Below are positions 37,154 through 46,610 of a DNA stretch of 64,000 nt, one piece after another. The stretch covers positions 79,199 through 143,198 of the forward strand of contig JBOHLG010000006.1 of the NCBI GenBank assembly GCA_050729515.1, given 5' to 3'. The stretch comes from Acaudatibacter sp050729515 (GTDB taxonomy: Bacteria; Pseudomonadota; Alphaproteobacteria; Caulobacterales; Caulobacteraceae). Under the pieces are notes generated by a model. That model saw nothing but the letters and a program-made list of their open reading frames with translations, was not told where the DNA came from and did no database searches. Position 1 is the first letter of the stretch. Every line of letters starts with the position of its first letter. The translations under genes and the position numbers were made by a program.

Positions 37154-38443
37154 ATGAACGTTCTGGTCGTGGGATCGGGCGGACGCGAACATGCTCTTGC
37201 GTGGCGAATCGCCGCTTCGCCCCAGGTCGAGCGGCTGGTCGCCGCGCCCGGCAATGCAGGAATCGCTGCGCTCTGTGAGCAGCGGGCCATCGCGGCGACC
37301 GACGCGCCGGCGCTGGTAGGGCTGGCGCGGGAGATCGGCGCCGAGTTGGTGGTGATCGGACCTGACGCCGCTATCGCGGCGGGACTGGCCGACGCGATGA
37401 AAGCGGCCGGCATCCCCTCATTCGGACCTTCGGCGGCGGCCGGCCGTCTCGAGACTTCCAAGGCCTTCGCCAAGCGCTTCGCTGAACGCCATGGGATCCC
37501 CGCGGCCAAATTCGGCGTCTTCTCAGAGGCGGCGCCCGCCAGTGCGTTCCTCGCCAGCCGGCCGCCGCCATACGTCGTGAAGGCCGATGGTCTGGCCGCT
37601 GGAAAAGGCGTCATCATCGCTCCGAGCCTCGCCGAAGCCGAAGACGCCGTCGCCAGGGCCCTCGGAGGTCGATTCGGCGCCGCCGGGGCGAAGGTGGTGA
37701 TCGAAGAGTATCTCCCAGGGGAGATCGGCTCGGTATTCGCCCTGAGCGACGGCCGGAGCAGCCTGATCTTCGGAGCCGCCCAGGATCACAAGCGCGCCTT
37801 CGAGGGGGACAAAGGACCGAACACCGGCGGCATGGGGACCTATTCACCGGCCCCGGCGCTCACCGCCGAGGTGATCGAGGTCGTGCGCACGTCGCTGATC
37901 GAGCCGGCGTTCCGCGGCATCGCCGAAGAGGGCTCGCCTTACCACGGCGTTCTCTTTTGCGAGCTGATGGTCACCGATGAGGGCCCCAAGCTGATCGAAT
38001 TCAATGCCCGTTTCGGGGACCCGGAATGTCAGGTGCTCATGCTCCGCCTGGCCGACGACGTTCTACCGTATCTCGCGGCAGCCGCATCCGGAGGACTGGA
38101 CAGAATGTCGGCGCCGAGGTGGCGTCAGGAGACCGCCATCTGCGTCGTCCTCGCCGCCCGGGGGTACCCCGACAATCCCAGCCAGGGGAGCGTCATTCAC
38201 GGCGCCGAGGCCGATTTCGGCCCCGACGTCATGGTGTTCCACGCCGGAACCACGCGTCGCGGCGATGGGGAGCTCATTGCCTTCGGCGGCCGTGTCCTCA
38301 ACGTGTGCGCAGTGGGTCGAACGCTCGCAGAAGCTCGCTCGCGCGCCTATGACGCGATCGCCCAAATCGATTGGCCGGAGGGATACCACCGTCGCGACAT
38401 CGGCTGGAGGGCGCTGCCAATGAGCTCGTCACCGTCACACTAG
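37154..38443 (+). CDS. purD: Phosphoribosylamine-glycine ligase
   Basis: 429 residues, the family's usual length. Starts MNVLVVGSGGREHALAWRI; the ATP-grasp centre includes VKADGLAAGKGV and the metal-binding region EFNARFGDPECQ. Second step of de novo purine synthesis, joining glycine to phosphoribosylamine. Its TAG stop lies in the left CTAG of the 123-bp repeat. Divergent from the autotransporter. Confidence 0.97.
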   Translation: MNVLVVGSGGREHALAWRIAASPQVERLVAAPGNAGIAALCEQRAIAATDAPALVGLAREIGAELVVIGPDAAIAAGLADAMKAAGIPSFGPSAAAGRLETSKAFAKRFAERHGIPAAKFGVFSEAAPASAFLASRPPPYVVKADGLAAGKGVIIAPSLAEAEDAVARALGGRFGAAGAKVVIEEYLPGEIGSVFALSDGRSSLIFGAAQDHKRAFEGDKGPNTGGMGTYSPAPALTAEVIEVVRTSLIEPAFRGIAEEGSPYHGVLFCELMVTDEGPKLIEFNARFGDPECQVLMLRLADDVLPYLAAAASGGLDRMSAPRWRQETAICVVLAARGYPDNPSQGSVIHGAEADFGPDVMVFHAGTTRRGDGELIAFGGRVLNVCAVGRTLAEARSRAYDAIAQIDWPEGYHRRDIGWRALPMSSSPSH

Positions 38444-38562
38444 TGGCGCGACTCGAACAAACGCGTCCCGGCGATCCAGCCGGAGTCGCACCACAAAGCC
38501 TTGAATCGACGCGGATCGGACCACAAACGGATGGGAACCATCCGTTTGCTACGAACCACTAG
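38440..38562. repeat. 123-bp CTAG-bounded MITE-like repeat, copy 2
   Basis: Same ends, length and internal layout as the copy at 23881, in the same orientation. The left end gives purD its stop codon. Confidence 0.9.
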
Positions 38563-38613
38563 CGCCCGGCGATTGTCGGCGCGATGGTGCGATTACCGCC
38601 AAGGGTCGAAATC

Positions 38614-39690
38614 ATGGAAGCCGAGCCGTCACCCCAGGAAAGAACTCGCGAAGCGCTCAATACAGGAACGAAGCCTGTGGCCGAGACCCATCGCTTCGAC
38701 GAGGCGGCGCTCGGCGTCTGGATGAGGGAGAACGTCGAAGGTTACACCGACCCGCTTCGTGTTCGCCAATTCAAAGGCGGCCAGTCCAATCCGACTTACC
38801 AGATCGCCACCCCCCGCCGCACCTACGTCCTGCGCCGCAAACCTCCCGGCAAGCTGCTTCCTTCGGCCCATGCGGTCGATCGGGAGTTCAGGGTGATTTC
38901 CGCGCTCCACCCGACGGGCTTTCCGGTCCCGAGGCCGTTCGCCCTCTGCCCCGACGAGTCCGTGATCGGCACCGCCTTCTACATCATGGAGATGGTCAAG
39001 GGTCGGGTGTTGTGGGACCAGTCTCTGCCGGCCTCGCCCCCCTCAGAACGCCATGCGATCCATATGGCGGCCTTGCGAACCCTCGCCGCACTCCACAATA
39101 CAGACTTCGAGAAGATCGGCCTCAGCGACTTCGGTCGGCAAGGCAACTATATGTCTAGACAGATTTCGAGGTGGACAAAGCAATACAAAGCGTCAGAAAC
39201 ACAGAGGATCGACGCCATTGAGAGGTTGATAGATTGGCTGCCGCAGACCGTCCCCGCTGATGACCGGACCAGCATCGTCCATGCCGATTACAGGCTGGAC
39301 AACATGATAATCCATCCGACTGAGCCAAAGGTCGTTGCTGTTCTCGATTGGGAGCTTTCGACTCTGGGGAATCCGCTCGCCGACTTCAGCTACGTTCTGA
39401 TGCAGTGGGTGAACGGCGCGATTTCGGCGATCCCGGATCCGGCGGCCCATGGAATCCCAACGATGGAGGAGTACGTCGACGAATACTGCCGTCTAACCGG
39501 CCGCGCCGGTCTTCCCGACCTCAACTGGTACTTCGCCTACAACAGCTTTCGCCTGGCCGGCATCGTGCAGGGGATTGTCGGACGCGCGCGCGACGGGACA
39601 GCCAACAGTCCTCAAGCCGCTTCGATGGCGGCCCGTGTCCCCCTCCTCGGCGAGGCGGCCTGGCGCTTCGCGGTCAAGGCGGGCGCCTAG
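38614..39690 (+). CDS. APH/ACAD10-like phosphotransferase
   Basis: About 358 residues. Aminoglycoside-phosphotransferase fold: FKGGQSNPTYQI, VLRRKPPGKLLPSAHAVDRE, catalytic HADYRLDNMI and metal-binding LDWELSTLGNPLAD. This subgroup resembles the kinase domain of ACAD10/11 acyl-CoA dehydrogenases acting on hydroxyacyl groups, rather than drug resistance. AAGG precedes the chosen ATG; an ATG 30 bp upstream is also possible. The last 17 bp overlap convergent lpxK. Confidence 0.85.
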   Translation: MEAEPSPQERTREALNTGTKPVAETHRFDEAALGVWMRENVEGYTDPLRVRQFKGGQSNPTYQIATPRRTYVLRRKPPGKLLPSAHAVDREFRVISALHPTGFPVPRPFALCPDESVIGTAFYIMEMVKGRVLWDQSLPASPPSERHAIHMAALRTLAALHNTDFEKIGLSDFGRQGNYMSRQISRWTKQYKASETQRIDAIERLIDWLPQTVPADDRTSIVHADYRLDNMIIHPTEPKVVAVLDWELSTLGNPLADFSYVLMQWVNGAISAIPDPAAHGIPTMEEYVDEYCRLTGRAGLPDLNWYFAYNSFRLAGIVQGIVGRARDGTANSPQAASMAARVPLLGEAAWRFAVKAGA

Positions 39691-40690
39691 AGGCGATCCC
39701 CAAGGCGCGGGCCATCGCGTCCGGATCATCGAAATTCACTCTCACCGGCCAGGCAGCCACCTTGGACCGCCAGTCCACAGGCAATCTCACCCAGTCCTTC
39801 TCGCTGGTCACGAGCCCAGCGCCCAGCGCGTTCGCCCGTGCTTCGAGGAAGCGCAAGCTGGATCGGGAAATGCGTTGATGGTCGGCGAAAGGTGCGAAGT
39901 CCACCAGATCACAGCCGACGGTCTCCAACGCCTGTTCCATGCGCCAGGGCTTGGCGATGGCGGCGAAGCCGACTTGAGGACCCTGCGGGGGTGGTCGGCA
40001 CGCCGCCAGACGTCCGATCTGCAACGCCTTTCCCTCGAAAAGGCGCAGGAGTTCGGGGTCGCAGAGTTCGAGACCGACTGGAAGCACGATCACGATAACA
40101 TCGGCCCGCGCCAGTCCGTCTTCGAGAGGTTCACGCATCGGACCGGTGGGAAATACTGCCCCGTCCCCGAACGGCCATTCGTCCAGGCGGGTCTCGCCGT
40201 CCACGACCACGACCGAGACCGTTTTTCTCAAGGTCGGATCCTGGTGGCCATCATCCAGGATCAAGATCCCGGCGCCGGCGGCGACGGCTGCGGCGGCTCC
40301 GGCCGCCCTCTGGCGCGAGATCCAGACCGGAGTATCAGCGGCGAGCATCAAGGCTTCGTCGCCGACGTCCTCCGCGCCATGTCGGCTCGGATCCACGCGG
40401 ACCGGTCCGCGGAGTCTTCCACCGTAGCCTCGAGCAAGGACATGAGGCGCGCGCCCGGATGCGCGGGCGAGCTCGGCGATCGCTTGAACAACGGGCGTCT
40501 TACTCGATCCTCCCACGGTGAGGTTGCCCACACAGATCACCGGGATTGCGGGATCAAAGCGCCAGCGTCGCGCCACTCGCCTAGCCGTCAGAGCCGCCCA
40601 GACCCAAGCAAACGGAGTAAGCAGCGCCCGCGTGATCGTCATCGAATTTCGGTCGCGGCGGTACCACCAGCGCGGAGTGCGTAGCCTCAC
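39674..40690 (-). CDS. lpxK: Tetraacyldisaccharide 4'-kinase
   Basis: 338 residues from a GTG overlapping the waaA stop (GTGA). Starts RLRTPRWWYRR as in LpxK; the P-loop reads GNLTVGGSSKTP, with SS where most homologues have TG or AG. DDGHQD is the conserved acidic region. Phosphorylates lipid A disaccharide at the inner membrane. Last gene of the LPS run. Confidence 0.95.
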   Translation of the reverse strand: MRLRTPRWWYRRDRNSMTITRALLTPFAWVWAALTARRVARRWRFDPAIPVICVGNLTVGGSSKTPVVQAIAELARASGRAPHVLARGYGGRLRGPVRVDPSRHGAEDVGDEALMLAADTPVWISRQRAAGAAAAVAAGAGILILDDGHQDPTLRKTVSVVVVDGETRLDEWPFGDGAVFPTGPMREPLEDGLARADVIVIVLPVGLELCDPELLRLFEGKALQIGRLAACRPPPQGPQVGFAAIAKPWRMEQALETVGCDLVDFAPFADHQRISRSSLRFLEARANALGAGLVTSEKDWVRLPVDWRSKVAAWPVRVNFDDPDAMARALGIASRRPP

Positions 40691-41964
40691 CAGGGTGCAA
40701 TCTCCAGGACCCTGCCAAGAGCGTCCTTGGTTTGCGCTTCCTTGGCCTCCACGAAGTTGCGCGCCGCCAGCGCCACCGACGAGAGAGAGGAAGGATCTCT
40801 AATCAGCTCGGCGAAAATCGCAGTCAGATCCTCGGCTTGATGGACGATACGAGCCGCGCCGAAAGCGTCGAGCTGCCGATAGACCGGCCAATTGTCGATG
40901 AATGGCCCGTGCACGATTGGGCAGTCGAGGCGGGCCGGTTCAATGGGATTGTGGCCTCCGGCGCCCGGTTTCAGGCTTCCCCCAAGCACCGCGAGGTCGG
41001 CAAGACGATACCATAGCCCAAGTTCGCCGATCTCATCGGCAAGGCAGACGTCGGCGCCTTCCAGGCTTTGCCGGCGGCTTCGTCGAACGAAAGTGAGACC
41101 AAGCCGGCGGATCTCGCGTGCAATCAAATCGGCCCTGCGGGAATGGCGAGGCGCCAGGATGAGGAGCGCCTTGCGCCGCTCGGCGAGGGGGATCCGTGTG
41201 AAGGCCCGGGCGATGAGCGCTTCCTCGCCGGAGTGGGTGCTCGAGGCGACAACGACACGACGTCCCGCGACGCCCCCCCTGAGCCGGACAAGATCTTTCG
41301 TATCGGCCGGCAAGGATACAGCGGCGAACTTGAGGTCCGCCACTCCGTCGACGACGATTCCAAAATTGGCGAGATCCTCGACGACGGCTTGATCCCTGGC
41401 CAGGATCAAGTCGAAGGCGGTCAGAAGGGAGCGCAGAAGACCGGGAGCCAGACGCCAACGCTCGAGACTTCGCCTGGAAAGGCGAGCCGAGACGAGCGCC
41501 AGGCGCGTGCCGCGAGCCTTGGCCGAATGGATGAGGTTTGGCCACAGGTCGCTCTCAACGAAAATGCCGAGGTCGGGCCGCCAGTGATCGAGGAAACCAT
41601 TTACCGCTCTCGGAAGATCGACAGGAATAAACTGGTGCTTGACGCCAGGAGGAAGTCGCGAGGCAAGAATCCGAGCGGATGAAGTGGTCCCGGAGGTGAC
41701 CAGCATCTCCACCTGCGGATGAAGTCCGGAAAGGAGTTCGACAAGAGGCAGCAGGGCCAGGCTCTCGCCGACGCTGGCTCCGTGCAGCCAGGCAAGGCGT
41801 CCCCCAGAGCGTTCAAGATTCGACGCGCCCATTCGTTCGCCCAGCCTGGCCCGGTCTTCCCGGCCGGCGCTCGCCCGCATCCTCAAACCAAGCTCGGCCA
41901 AGGGCCAAGCCAATGCGCCGATGCGGCGATAGGCCCTCCATCCCCAGGGAAGAGAGGCGCTCAA
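40687..41964 (-). CDS. waaA: 3-deoxy-D-manno-octulosonic acid (Kdo) transferase
   Basis: 425 residues from a TTG that overlaps the preceding stop (TTGA); upstream frame is unlike the family. Motifs: WLHGASVGESLALLPLVE near the start, LVSARLSRRSLERW, and the GGSLKPGAGGHNPIEPA sugar-nucleotide region. Adds Kdo to lipid A precursor. Coupled to lpxK and the acyltransferase-like gene. Confidence 0.93.
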   Translation of the reverse strand: MSASLPWGWRAYRRIGALAWPLAELGLRMRASAGREDRARLGERMGASNLERSGGRLAWLHGASVGESLALLPLVELLSGLHPQVEMLVTSGTTSSARILASRLPPGVKHQFIPVDLPRAVNGFLDHWRPDLGIFVESDLWPNLIHSAKARGTRLALVSARLSRRSLERWRLAPGLLRSLLTAFDLILARDQAVVEDLANFGIVVDGVADLKFAAVSLPADTKDLVRLRGGVAGRRVVVASSTHSGEEALIARAFTRIPLAERRKALLILAPRHSRRADLIAREIRRLGLTFVRRSRRQSLEGADVCLADEIGELGLWYRLADLAVLGGSLKPGAGGHNPIEPARLDCPIVHGPFIDNWPVYRQLDAFGAARIVHQAEDLTAIFAELIRDPSSLSSVALAARNFVEAKEAQTKDALGRVLEIAPW

Positions 41965-42662
41965 TCGGATTTGCCGGCCAGCGCCGCCTCGGCCCGCGAC
42001 TGCGCTTCCCCCATCCGCTGCTGCCAGTCCGATCTCAAGCTTTCGGCGCCCTCGGGTCCAATGACGGCGGGTACGGTCAGCGGCCCGATGATCACCAGAA
42101 ATGCCCGTGCAAATGGCAGGGGCAGTCGAGTGGCGTCCCAACTCCGGATCGGGACCGATGGCCTCGCCGCCAAACCCAGAAGGAACACGCGACAGGACGC
42201 CGTTCTCGCCAATTGCAGGAGTCCAAGCGACATGACCTCACGAGGTCCGCGAGGTCCGTCGGGGGTGGCCAGCAGCATGCCCCCCGAGGCCAGAAAGCGA
42301 CGGCTTTCCCGGAGCGCCTCAATCGCGCCCTTCCGGCCTAATTCGCCCGGCCTTTCCGCCGAGCCTCGGATGGCCGGCACGCCCAGGCGCCTGGCCGCTT
42401 CGGCCACGAACTCTCCATCGCGCGACAGAGAAATGAGAATTCGGCGCGCTCGGGATTTCAAGAATGGGAGAAAGGCCACGGCGTGGCCTAAGCGACCATG
42501 CCAGAAGAGCGTGATCGCTCCCGCCGGGTCGCTGAGCGCCGCCTCGGCGGCGACCGGGTCCTCAATCCGCCAGCGCACCGTGTGCGTCAGCGCCCACGCA
42601 TAAATCCAGACCAGCCAACCTAGCAGCTTTTGAATCGCAGGGAATCCGACCAGCCGTTTCAT
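41961..42662 (-). CDS. DUF374 lysophospholipid-acyltransferase-like protein
   Basis: 233 residues. One N-terminal hydrophobic segment (IQKLLGWLVWIYAWALTHTV), then TLFWHGRLGH, RDGEFVAEAARRLG and ATPDGPRGPREV. In alphaproteobacteria DUF374 genes regularly stand between an MsbA-type exporter and waaA, hence a likely role in lipid A or phospholipid acylation. It shares an ATGA with each neighbour on one side. Confidence 0.85.
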   Translation of the reverse strand: MKRLVGFPAIQKLLGWLVWIYAWALTHTVRWRIEDPVAAEAALSDPAGAITLFWHGRLGHAVAFLPFLKSRARRILISLSRDGEFVAEAARRLGVPAIRGSAERPGELGRKGAIEALRESRRFLASGGMLLATPDGPRGPREVMSLGLLQLARTASCRVFLLGLAARPSVPIRSWDATRLPLPFARAFLVIIGPLTVPAVIGPEGAESLRSDWQQRMGEAQSRAEAALAGKSD

Positions 42663-44479
42663 TCCGCAATTGAGGGAAGAAAGTCGAGGTTCTGAGCCTT
42701 CGCCAGCCGGCTGTAGAGTCCTTCTCGCCTCAAGAGGCTTCCATGCGATCCGGTCTCGACGATGCGGCCCTTGTCAATGACGTAAAGGCGGTCGGCGTTG
42801 CGCACCGTGGAGAGTCGGTGCGCGATCAGGAGGGTGACGCGACCAGCCATCAATCGGGAGAGGGCGTCCTGGATGAGCGCCTCGCTTTCCGCATCCAGCG
42901 CGCTGGTGGGTTCGTCCAGCAAGAGGATTGGCGCGTCCTTGAGGAATGCTCGTGCGATGGCGATGCGCTGGCGCTGGCCTCCCGAAAGTCTGGCGCCGGA
43001 CTCCCCGACGCCGGTTTCATACCCGAGCGCCAGAGCCTGGATGAACTCATGCGCGCCGGAGGCCCGCGCGGCGGCCTCAATCTCTTCAGCGCTGGCCCCG
43101 GATCGGGCGTAGGCGATGTTGGAGGCGATCGTATCGTCGAATAGGAAGGGCTCCTGAGTGACAAGTCCGATCTGCGAGCGAAGGGACGCGAGGGAGAAGT
43201 CGCGGATATCGCTCCCGTCGATCCTCACCTTCCCGGAAGTCACGTCATAGAATCGCGGAATGAGATTGAGGATGGTGCTCTTTCCAGCGCCGGAAGGGCC
43301 AACCAAGGCGACGATTTCACCTCTCTTTGCTTCGAGACAGACCTCGTCGATGACCGTTTCCTGACCGTAGGCGAAACTGACGTCCTCGAACCACACCCCC
43401 TCGTCGACGCGCGAAAGGGCGCGCGTGTGGGGCGCGTTCCTCACTTCCGGCTCGACATCCAGGGCCGCAAAGAGCCTCACTGCAGCGCTGGCGCCCTGCC
43501 CCATGAGGGTGACGAGATTGGACATCTGTCGCAGCGACTGAGCGGCGGTCAGCAGCGATGCGAAGAAGGCGAGAAAAGCGCCCACGTCGGTGCGGCCGTG
43601 CGCGGCTTGCCAGCCCTCATAGGCCAGGACGGCGGCCACTACCCACATCATCAGGGTCTCTGAGACCGGGGCTGCGGCCGCCCTGGCGTTATCGCCGGAA
43701 AGGATGTGTCGCTGTCGGCGACGGACCACTTTGGCGACCCGCGCCTGCTCGTAGGCCTCTTTGTTCTCCATCTTCACGACGCGCACGCCGTCGAGACCTT
43801 CCATGATCGCGGTGGAGAGTCGGGAGGTCGACTCCATGGCGCCGACCGCCGCCTTGACGGCCCGGCCGGAGTAGCGGCGCAACACCAGAGTCACGAAAGG
43901 CGCCGCCAGCAGCACCAGAAGACTGAGACGCCAGTCGGCGGCGGCCATGACCACGGCGGCGGCCAGCAGCGTCAGACTCTGCTGGATGAAGCTCACCATC
44001 CCGCCCGTGGCGGCCTCTCTGATCAGCCCAGCGTCGTAAAGGACCGAGGAGACGAAGGCGCCGCTATGGGATGAACGCAGTTGGGCCAGATCGGCTCTGA
44101 CCATGCTGGCGAAGAGGGCGATCTGAATGTCGCCGACCACGCCATTGCCGATCTGATTGACAAGGGTCGCCTGGACAATCTGGACGACGCCTCGGGCCAG
44201 GGCCAGGGCGGCGATCGCCAAGGGGATTTGTCTCAGAGCCTTGAGGTTGGGGTGAACAACCAATTCGTTCACCGCCGGCTGCAGGATGCGCAGCAAAAGG
44301 CCGGAGAGGGCGGCGAAGGCGGCCGCACAAAGGAGGGCGACGACCAGCCCTTTCCAGCGTGAAAGGAGAAACTCTCGCGCGACGCGCCCGATCAGCTGCC
44401 GTCTCGAGCGCTCAGGGAGAGAGGCGAAGCCAGGACCCGCGGATCGCTGAGAATCCGCGCTCGGCCCTCGGTCGCTCAC
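42659..44479 (-). CDS. MsbA-like ABC transporter (fused membrane and ATPase)
   Basis: 606 residues from a GTG (SDRGPSADSQRSAGPGFASL). Six predicted membrane helices, then the nucleotide-binding domain: Walker A VGPSGAGKST, signature LSGGQRQR, Walker B ILLLDEPTSALD. Placed at the head of the acyltransferase-waaA-lpxK run, it is the probable lipid A flippase. Its start is 3 bp from the rpmE stop. Confidence 0.92.
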   Translation of the reverse strand: MSDRGPSADSQRSAGPGFASLPERSRRQLIGRVAREFLLSRWKGLVVALLCAAAFAALSGLLLRILQPAVNELVVHPNLKALRQIPLAIAALALARGVVQIVQATLVNQIGNGVVGDIQIALFASMVRADLAQLRSSHSGAFVSSVLYDAGLIREAATGGMVSFIQQSLTLLAAAVVMAAADWRLSLLVLLAAPFVTLVLRRYSGRAVKAAVGAMESTSRLSTAIMEGLDGVRVVKMENKEAYEQARVAKVVRRRQRHILSGDNARAAAAPVSETLMMWVVAAVLAYEGWQAAHGRTDVGAFLAFFASLLTAAQSLRQMSNLVTLMGQGASAAVRLFAALDVEPEVRNAPHTRALSRVDEGVWFEDVSFAYGQETVIDEVCLEAKRGEIVALVGPSGAGKSTILNLIPRFYDVTSGKVRIDGSDIRDFSLASLRSQIGLVTQEPFLFDDTIASNIAYARSGASAEEIEAAARASGAHEFIQALALGYETGVGESGARLSGGQRQRIAIARAFLKDAPILLLDEPTSALDAESEALIQDALSRLMAGRVTLLIAHRLSTVRNADRLYVIDKGRIVETGSHGSLLRREGLYSRLAKAQNLDFLPSIAE

Positions 44480-44481
44480 GC

Positions 44482-44706
44482 CTACTTCTTCATGAATCCG
44501 CCATACTTGGCGGTGAAACGGGAGACGCGTCCGCCGCGGTCCACCAGGTGCTGATGACCGCCGGTCCACGCCGGATGAGTCTTCGGGTCGATATCGAGGT
44601 TCAAGGCGGAGCCTTCCTTGCCCCAGGTCGACCGCGTTTGATAGGTCGTTCCGTCGGTCATCGTCACCGTGATGAAGTGGTAATCTGGATGGGTATCTTG
44701 TTTCAT
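44482..44706 (-). CDS. rpmE: 50S ribosomal protein L31
   Basis: 74 residues: MKQDTHPDYHFITVTMTDGT through HPAWTGGHQHLVDRGGRVSR to the family's FTAKYGGF end. It lacks the CxxC zinc motif, so it is the zinc-independent kind. First gene of the LPS run. A terminator-like hairpin lies between a presumed promoter and the start codon. Confidence 0.95.
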   Translation of the reverse strand: MKQDTHPDYHFITVTMTDGTTYQTRSTWGKEGSALNLDIDPKTHPAWTGGHQHLVDRGGRVSRFTAKYGGFMKK

Positions 44707-44720
44707 GACGCTCACGGGGA

Positions 44721-44748
44721 AAAACGAAAAACCCGCCGGCGTGGCGGG
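44721..44748 (-). promoter_or_regulatory. Terminator-like hairpin in the rpmE leader
   Basis: On the minus strand CCCGCC-ACGCC-GGCGGG is followed by TTTTTCGTTTT, a compact intrinsic-terminator shape ending about 15 nt before the rpmE ATG. No minus-strand gene lies upstream, so it would act as an attenuator for rpmE. Inference from shape. Confidence 0.5.
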
Positions 44749-44798
44749 CGGCTCGAGAGCCTCCAGTCTAAACGTTTGCGTGGCGTGTGGGCAAGGCG

Positions 44799-46607
44799 AT
44801 GAGCAGGCGTCCACAGCCACGCCGCACCGAACCGCCTGAACGCCCAGTCCAGCGTAACCGCAGCCTGAAGCCGCTCGTCCAACTTCGGCCCTTCGTCCGA
44901 GCCCACTGGACCGACGCCGCCCTGGCCGGGATCTTTCTGCTTCTCTCCACGACCGCGACCTTCGGCGTAACCTTCGCGGCCCGCTCGCTGGCCGACGCGG
45001 GGTTGTCGTCCCATCTCGTCGGAGCCGTTGGACGCGAATTCATCATCCTTGGCTTGGTCGTGCTTGGTCTCGCCCTGGCCACGGCGGGACGGTTCTACTT
45101 CATCAACAAGCTTGGCGAGCGGGTAGTCGCCGATCTGAGAACCGCGGTCTACGCGCGGGTGGTCATGCTCGACCAAGCCTGGCTCGCCGCAACCAAGACA
45201 GGAGAAGTGCTCTCACGCATGACGACTGACCTGACGATCGTCGAGAATATGGTCGGCTCGTCGATTGCCGTCGCCCTGCGAAATCTCCTCATCGTCGTCG
45301 TCGGCCTGAGCATGCTCATCGTGATCAATCCCGGCTTCACCGGTTTCGTCGCGCTTCTGGCGTTGCTGACCATCGCGCCGCTAATCTCCGTCGGCCGGCG
45401 CGTCCGGCGCCTTTCGGCGGTCGCTCAGTGGAAGTTCGCTGAGGCTCTTGGATATGCCGGCGAGACTCTCGAGGCGCTCGACACCATTCAAGCGTTCGGG
45501 CGCGAGGCTTCGGCCGCCGGGCGCTTCAAGGCGGCCGTGGAGACCGCTTTCGACGCTTCGCTCTCGCGCGTGCGCGCCAGGGCCGCAATGACCCTACTGG
45601 TGATGGTGCTGGTTGCCGGAGGAGTTGGCTTGGTACTCTGGCGGGCGTCGGTAGCGGCGTTTGTCGACCACACCATGAGCCCAGGTGCGCTCCTCCAGTT
45701 CGTGATCGTCGCCATCCTCACCGCCGGAGCGGTGGGCTCACTTGGCGAAACCTGGGGCGATGTCCAAAAGACGTCCGGCGCCATGGAGCGGATCGGCGAA
45801 ATGCTGGCGGCGAATCCGGCGATCACCGCTCCTGCGCGTCCCCGGCCGATGCCCAAGCCTCCGATAGGAGATTTGGCGCTTGAAAGGGTGACGTTCGCCT
45901 ATCCGGGCCGCTCCGACCAGCCGGCGCTGAACGGATTCGACCTCAAGGTCAGACCCGGAGAGCGGATCGCCCTGGTCGGTCCTTCGGGGGCGGGAAAGAG
46001 CACGGTCTTTCGGTTGCTTCTGCGCTTCTATGATCCCCAATCGGGGGTCGTGAAAATCGATGGGATCGACGTTTCGAAGGCGGACCCCGCGGAGGTGCGA
46101 GGGAGAATTGCTCTGGTGGCTCAGGACGCCCCTCTGTTCTCAGGTTCGGCCATGGACAATTTGCGACTGGCGGACGAAGAGGCCGACGAAGCCTCGCTCC
46201 TCTCCGCGGCGAAAGCGGCGCAGGTGGATTCGTTCATCTCGGCCCTTCCCAAGGGCTACGACACCCCACTCGGAGAAAGGGGAAGGAGCTTATCAGGCGG
46301 CGAGAGGCAGAGGTTGGCGATCGCCCGGGCGCTGGCCAAGAACGCGCCCATCCTCTTGCTCGACGAAGCGACAAGCGCGCTTGATTCTGAAAACGAGGAT
46401 TTGGTTCAAAAGGCGCTCGCCAGCGCGATGGGAGGCCGTACGACGCTGGTCATCGCCCACAGACTGGCCACAGTGATGAGCGCGGACCGCATCGTTGTGA
46501 TGGATCGCGGCAAGGTCGTCGAGTGCGGGATTCACACTGAACTCTCGGTTCGTGGCGGTCTTTATTCTCGCCTGGCGAGCCTCCAATTCGGCGCCCAGGC
46601 GGCCTGA
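44799..46607 (+). CDS. ABC transporter, fused permease-ATPase
   Basis: 602 residues from ATG after GCAAGGCG. Six membrane helices in the first half, then Walker A VGPSGAGKST, signature LSGGERQR and Walker B ILLLDEATSALD. Half-size exporter of the ABCB/MsbA type, divergent from the rpmE-msbA operon and probably a paralogue of its transporter. Substrate unknown. Its stop is 3 bp from that of the GDPD gene. Confidence 0.9.
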   Translation: MSRRPQPRRTEPPERPVQRNRSLKPLVQLRPFVRAHWTDAALAGIFLLLSTTATFGVTFAARSLADAGLSSHLVGAVGREFIILGLVVLGLALATAGRFYFINKLGERVVADLRTAVYARVVMLDQAWLAATKTGEVLSRMTTDLTIVENMVGSSIAVALRNLLIVVVGLSMLIVINPGFTGFVALLALLTIAPLISVGRRVRRLSAVAQWKFAEALGYAGETLEALDTIQAFGREASAAGRFKAAVETAFDASLSRVRARAAMTLLVMVLVAGGVGLVLWRASVAAFVDHTMSPGALLQFVIVAILTAGAVGSLGETWGDVQKTSGAMERIGEMLAANPAITAPARPRPMPKPPIGDLALERVTFAYPGRSDQPALNGFDLKVRPGERIALVGPSGAGKSTVFRLLLRFYDPQSGVVKIDGIDVSKADPAEVRGRIALVAQDAPLFSGSAMDNLRLADEEADEASLLSAAKAAQVDSFISALPKGYDTPLGERGRSLSGGERQRLAIARALAKNAPILLLDEATSALDSENEDLVQKALASAMGGRTTLVIAHRLATVMSADRIVVMDRGKVVECGIHTELSVRGGLYSRLASLQFGAQAA

Positions 46608-46610
46608 AGC

